Below, in pieces: positions 18,490 through 21,466 of a stretch of 21,466 nucleotides of DNA. The position numbers were made by a program, and so were the translations under genes. Source of the stretch: Chara braunii (Eukaryota; Streptophyta; Charophyceae; Charales; Characeae); assembly GCA_003427395.1 (NCBI GenBank), contig BFEA01000829.1, positions 225,369 to 246,834 on the forward strand. Reading direction: 5' to 3'. Numbering within the stretch: the first letter of the stretch is position 1; each line of letters begins with the position of its first letter. The notes under the pieces were generated by a model. The model was given only the letters and a program-made list of their open reading frames with translations. It did not search any database and was not told the DNA's origin.

Positions 18490-19080
18490 AAATGTCAGAA
18501 TAACCCCAGAACTATGGTGCGCAGCTCAGAAATGAGCAGCGCTTCACTCTCCAACCCTGAGTAACCGCTAGAACTCCCCTGAGTCCCTGAAACATCAAGT
18601 GCCACCCAGATACTGCCTCCAAAGGGAAGCGCCACCCTGAAACAGGCCTCTGAGGCCAAGCGCCTCTCAGAGGATGAAGAAGAAGACCAGCGCCACAGTA
18701 TCTGATGATGAGGAAGTGCCGGATGACTTCCCGGGTGGAAGTCTGCAGCAGCGCCACCTCTTCTGACACAGATGCTCTCTGAGGAAGACAAGCTGCAGCG
18801 ATGGCTGCAGCACCACACCCTCTGACACCTTACTCCTGAGGAGGGTCCAGCAGGGCACCAACTTCTCTCGCCTCCAGCAGACCTCGAATAGCCCAGACCT
18901 CTGTACAGCCCCACGGGCTGTCAGAGTACAGCGCAGGTCCCAACTATGGCCGACGCTCCGCAGATCTGGCTATGTCCGTCTCCACTTAACATAGGAAGCA
19001 TCTGAAGAAGTCCCAAAGACAAACTGGTAAAAGCATGGAACCCGGCAAGACAAAGGGCAACCGCCCCAAATAGACTGGCA
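18490..19080 (+). pseudogene. Possible LINE D ORF1 remnant, acidic
   Basis: Fragments such as LKQASEAKRLSEDEEEDQ (about 18630-18690) and SDDEEVPDDFPGGS are separated by stops, followed by VPKTNW at 19010-19027 in the same frame as the endonuclease start. An acidic tail before ORF2 would fit a LINE ORF1, but no domain was recognised. The overlapping 139-codon minus frame (18914-18495) is not supported by anything else. Confidence 0.35.
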
Positions 19081-19090
19081 TGCAAAGGGC

Positions 19091-19926
19091 CTGCAAATAG
19101 TCAGCTGGAATGTAAACGGATTAGGAAACATCCCAACAAAAGAAGACAAACTCAGATTCGTCTCGGATTGCATGGGAAAGACAGACCCAAACCCGACGTT
19201 ATCCTACTACAGGAAACTCATCTGTCAGACCACAACAACCACGCCAGAATACAAAAAAGGTTCTTGAAGAGCTTAGGAGGCTGTTTCTGTGCCCTCTGGT
19301 CAAACAAACAAGGCCTGAGCAAGAGAGGAACTGCAATCCTCTTACCACATTCATCTAAAATCCGATCAGAAGGGACGATCTTGAGTGGAGCAGGTGACAC
19401 AGAGGAAGACAGATGATCATGGATTTCAATAAGGTGGCAAGAAGAAGAACTGAAAATCCTGAACATCTATGCACACAAAAATGAATCTGAACGACTAGCA
19501 TTCTTCTACAACATAAGACCTCTCATCCCCAAATCCCAACCAGTAATTATTGTAGGAGACTGGAACACGACACTAGAGTCCAATCTGGACCGAGTCTCCA
19601 GAAAGCTGCTCATGGGACCAACACCAGCAGGAACCCAGATAAGAAACCTAATGACAGAGTTTGAACTCATCCACCCCTTCAGATCGCTCCATCCGGTAAC
19701 AAAAGCCTTCTCCCTAGTCAAGAAGAACCAGTCCAACTGGACGTCGATGTCCAAGATCGATTACTTCCTGATATCAGAACACCTCCAAGGCGCAGCCAAG
19801 GAAGCTGAAATCCTTCCATCAGCCGCTTTCAAGGGGCTGGAACACAAACCCACTCAACTCCTCTTCAACTCACCAGTGGAGGCAGGGCAGGGTTTTTTCA
19901 GACTCAACAACTCTCCTCTCGACTGA
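19091..19926 (+). pseudogene. LINE D ORF2 endonuclease domain, frameshifted
   Basis: This is the apurinic-type endonuclease that nicks the insertion target. Motifs in order are IVSWNVNGLG (WNVNG at 19106-19120), LLQET (QET 19210-19218), NIYA (about 19470), VGDWN (GDWN 19555-19566) and SKIDYFLIS (19750-19776). At 19837-19845, the place of the family's SDH, the sequence reads LEH, so the catalytic Asp is replaced by Glu. Frame changes lie at about 19165 and 19412, with a stop at 19924-19926. Each segment is otherwise uninterrupted (the third spans about 170 codons), which suggests only moderate decay. Confidence 0.85.
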
Positions 19927-19963
19927 ACGGCTGACAGAGGCAGTCAAGTGGAACTGGTTCTTT

Positions 19964-20430
19964 TTGAGGCAACAGGAGTCCAGAAGGACTAGTAGCCATC
20001 AATGGTTCATTGACAGCTACACAAACCTGACCCAAACTGTATCAGCAGAACCGCAAAGCATAGCGGGGGAACGGAAAATACGAAGGGACGAACTCCAAAT
20101 AGCCGTCACAATCACGGAAGCCAACCTCGCCACAAATCCATCCCGTGAGTTCTACCAGGAGTTACTCACCTCAACCAAAGAAGAACTGAATGAATGGAGA
20201 CGATGGGAACTAAGCGGACTGCAACTACGAGCCCGGATGACAGACTACGCACTTAATGAATCCATGACTAAATTCTTTTTCTCAAAAATCAAAGCCAATG
20301 TCTGGAACAATATGATTGAAGGGGAAAAAAAAAAAAAAAGATTGAAGGGCTAAAAGACCAAGCAGATCAAGGTAGGGTCAAATCAGCCGGCTCAGAAATG
20401 GTCGGCATAGCAAGAGCCTTCGACGCAGAC
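19964..20430 (+). pseudogene. LINE D ORF2 linker between endonuclease and RT
   Basis: The frame 19964-20353 reads a charged helical segment with GLQLRARMTDYALNESMTKF and FFSKIKAN, the counterpart of the 'a...sR..wl..gd.nTkyFf..e' linker that precedes the RT in LINE ORF2. An A-run at 20324-20338 shifts the frame, after which MVGIARAF, the start of the 'i...f..yy..Lf' segment, is seen. No RT motif follows: LINE similarity ends at about 20440. Confidence 0.7.
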
Positions 20431-20530
20431 GATAGCTACGATCCAGACCCCCGGAAAGGGATCCGAAATCTCCAGGGTCCGGCATCCGGTACCAGTTTCC
20501 GGTAACCGGTCCTGATGGCGGGCCCCCAGG

Positions 20531-20608
20531 CCAATGGGCAAATTTTTTTTCGGCGGCCCAGGGCGGTTTTCAACGCCCTCGGCCGCCCAAAAAAAAATGG
20601 CCCATATT
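20531..20608. repeat. Long imperfect hairpin, about 35-bp arms
   Basis: The best part pairs 20543-20565 (eight T then CGGCGGCCCAGGGCG) with 20574-20596 (CGCCCTCGGCCGCCC then A-run), with an 8-base loop and two mismatches. The pairing extends outward through ATGGGC / GCCCAT with a few more mismatches. The T and A arms flank a very GC-rich stem. It could be the inner part of a small foldback transposon. A second T-run plus CGGC follows at 20607-20618. Confidence 0.85.
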
Positions 20609-20726
20609 TTTTTTCGGCCTTTGGGCACCGTCTGGAAGGGGCGGCTGGCGGAAAATGAACATCTGGCCCCACGTGCAGTTGGTTGGCGGGCTGTTTTGTT
20701 TCGTGCTTGGAGAACGAATCATCCAC

Positions 20727-20840
20727 GGTGGCACCTTGTTTCCATTGGCGCTGTTCATAGCAGCCCTTTTCAGTGTGTTTCGAGGTGGCGCACCACTCAT
20801 GTTTGAATACAAGTTCATAGTTGCGCGTTTTAACGTTTTA
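20727..20840. repeat. Diverged tandem duplication, 57-60 bp unit
   Basis: GGTGGC at 20727 and 20784, GTTCATAG at 20753 and 20813, and a following GC..TTTT..GT.TTT pattern mark two diverged copies. The minus-strand translation shows the same duplication as TLKRATMN and TLKRAAMN, but nothing else suggests coding. Confidence 0.6.
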
Positions 20841-20884
20841 GGATTCAATGCACACAACACAAAAAACATATGGAGACTAACCTG

Positions 20885-20958
20885 TTCTCTCTCCCTCTCT
20901 CTGTGTGTGTCTCTCTCTCTCTGTGACACACACAAACACAAAAAAAAGTAAAAAAAAA
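20885..20958. repeat. Mixed CT/GT/CA microsatellite and A-runs
   Basis: A CT-rich run is interrupted by GTGTGTGT, then CACACACAAACACA, then A-runs separated by GT. Confidence 0.9.
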
Positions 20959-20963
20959 GTGGT

Positions 20964-21162
20964 AGTGTATATCTCCATGTTCTAGCAGAAGATTCATTCC
21001 GATTTTGCTCATCCTATCGATGGAAGTATCCTCTCTCTATCTCTCTGCGCGCATGGCTGGACAGCAGTGTATATTTCCATACGCTAGTGGAAGATTCATT
21101 TGGATTTTGCTCATCCTATCAATGGAAGTAGCCTCTCTCTATCTCTCAGCGTGCATGGCTGG

Positions 21163-21231
<69 letters not shown>

Positions 21232-21390
21232 CACACACACACACACATACACAAGGTAGTAGTGTATATTTCCATGTTCTAGTAGAAGATTCATTCAATT
21301 TTGCTCATCCTATCGATGGAAGTAGCATGAGGCCAGCCGTGGGGTTGGCGACTTACCTGTTGGCCGGTGCCTTGCTCATCCTATGGATGG
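20964..21390. repeat. 102-bp tandem repeat, three copies plus a fragment, interrupted by microsatellites
   Basis: Copies start with AGTGTATAT at 20964, 21066 and 21261. Each carries TCCAT, CTAG, AGAAGATTCATT or GGAAGATTCATT, TTTTGCTCATCCTATC and ATGGAAGTA. The first two are exactly 102 bp apart. Copies 1 and 2 contain CCTCTCTCTATCTCTC, and the (CT)n run expands from copy 2. A fragment (CTTGCTCATCCTATGGATGG) at 21371-21390 again leads into (CT)n. Confidence 0.9.
21167..21248. repeat. (CT)31 then (CA)n microsatellite
   Basis: Uninterrupted CT from 21167 to about 21229, then CCCC and a CA run to about 21247. The open frames crossing it (Ser-Leu repeats) are not genes. Confidence 0.97.

Positions 21391-21394
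<4 letters not shown>

Positions 21395-21466
<72 letters not shown>
21395..21466. repeat. (CT)36 microsatellite reaching the window end
   Basis: Uninterrupted CT from 21395 to the last base. It follows the same junction word GGAAAACTCT as the run at 21167, so both runs grew from the same place in the 102-bp repeat. Confidence 0.97.

Larger units (their letters stand above)
18490..20440 (+). mobile_element. LINE D: 3'-incomplete LINE with endonuclease, plus strand
   Basis: Plus-strand LINE with a possible acidic ORF1 remnant (18490-19080), the endonuclease domain (19091-19926) and the linker that precedes the RT (19964 to about 20430). Sequence similarity stops at about 20440, just where the RT should start, and unrelated hairpin-forming DNA follows. 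No A-tail is present, so this is not ordinary 5' truncation: the 3' part has been lost by deletion or replaced by another insertion. Confidence 0.75.

Noticed and set aside
18495-18914. 139-codon minus-strand frame rich in Ser, Gly and Arg
   Set aside because: No domain; it overlaps the probable acidic ORF1 remnant of LINE D on the other strand.
20531-20608. Rho-independent terminator
   Set aside because: The hairpin has T and A arms, but the sequence context is eukaryotic, so a bacterial terminator reading does not apply.
20570-20941. 123-codon minus-strand frame with repeated TLKRA segments
   Set aside because: The repetition is explained by the 57-60-bp DNA duplication, and the frame starts inside a microsatellite and ends in the hairpin.

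Overview
The window looks like nuclear DNA from a streptophyte (plant-lineage) genome. The evidence is AG|GTGAGT-type splice sites, very long introns, interspersed plant-type telomere motifs (CCCTAAA), decayed LINE retrotransposons with a DUF4283-like ORF1, and abundant mini- and microsatellites. The style (huge introns, LINE-rich, G-rich 11-bp minisatellites) would fit a charophyte alga such as Chara, but this is an inference and the sequence does not prove it. No bacterial-type operons, rRNA, tRNA or CRISPR were seen.

Layout. Positions 1-3910 hold a minus-strand LINE (LINE A) that starts at the window edge with its poly(A) tail (T-run 1-12). It has a long 3'UTR (about 13-1877), the C-terminal end of ORF2 with an RT-associated zinc-binding domain (1878-2880), and an ORF1 remnant (2871-3722) joined directly to it, so endonuclease and RT are missing. 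Positions 3920-5770 are low-complexity DNA: a 1-kb G-rich minisatellite of about 11-bp units, a polypurine tract, about 220 bp of ordinary sequence, then a polypyrimidine tract. A CpG-rich block with two palindromes follows (5765-5945). Positions 6395-6709 hold one likely exon, perhaps two, of a minus-strand gene. Positions 7441-8050 are the 3' end of a plus-strand LINE (LINE C). Positions 8640 to about 15630 (5' flank to about 16100) are a nearly full-length but broken minus-strand LINE (LINE B) with ORF1, endonuclease and reverse transcriptase. Positions 16110-16488 are an A-tailed segment, and 16625-16919 a 145-150-bp tandem repeat. Positions 17961-18116 are a second exon of a coiled-coil protein on the minus strand. 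Positions 18490-20440 are a plus-strand LINE (LINE D) with an endonuclease domain, cut off before the RT. Positions 20440-21466 are a hairpin, short duplications, a 102-bp tandem repeat and long (CT)n runs.

The only convincing host coding material is the pair of minus-strand helical exons, about 11 kb apart. If they belong to one gene, LINEs B and C and the repeats sit in its intron. Everything else that encodes protein is retrotransposon-derived and carries stops, frameshifts or deletions.

The most unusual feature is a 3'-end module shared by LINE A (twice in tandem), LINE B and, inverted, LINE C. In A and B each module contains plant telomere-type CCCTAAA motifs at a similar distance (about 330-410 bp) from a conserved core that lies beside the poly(A) tail.
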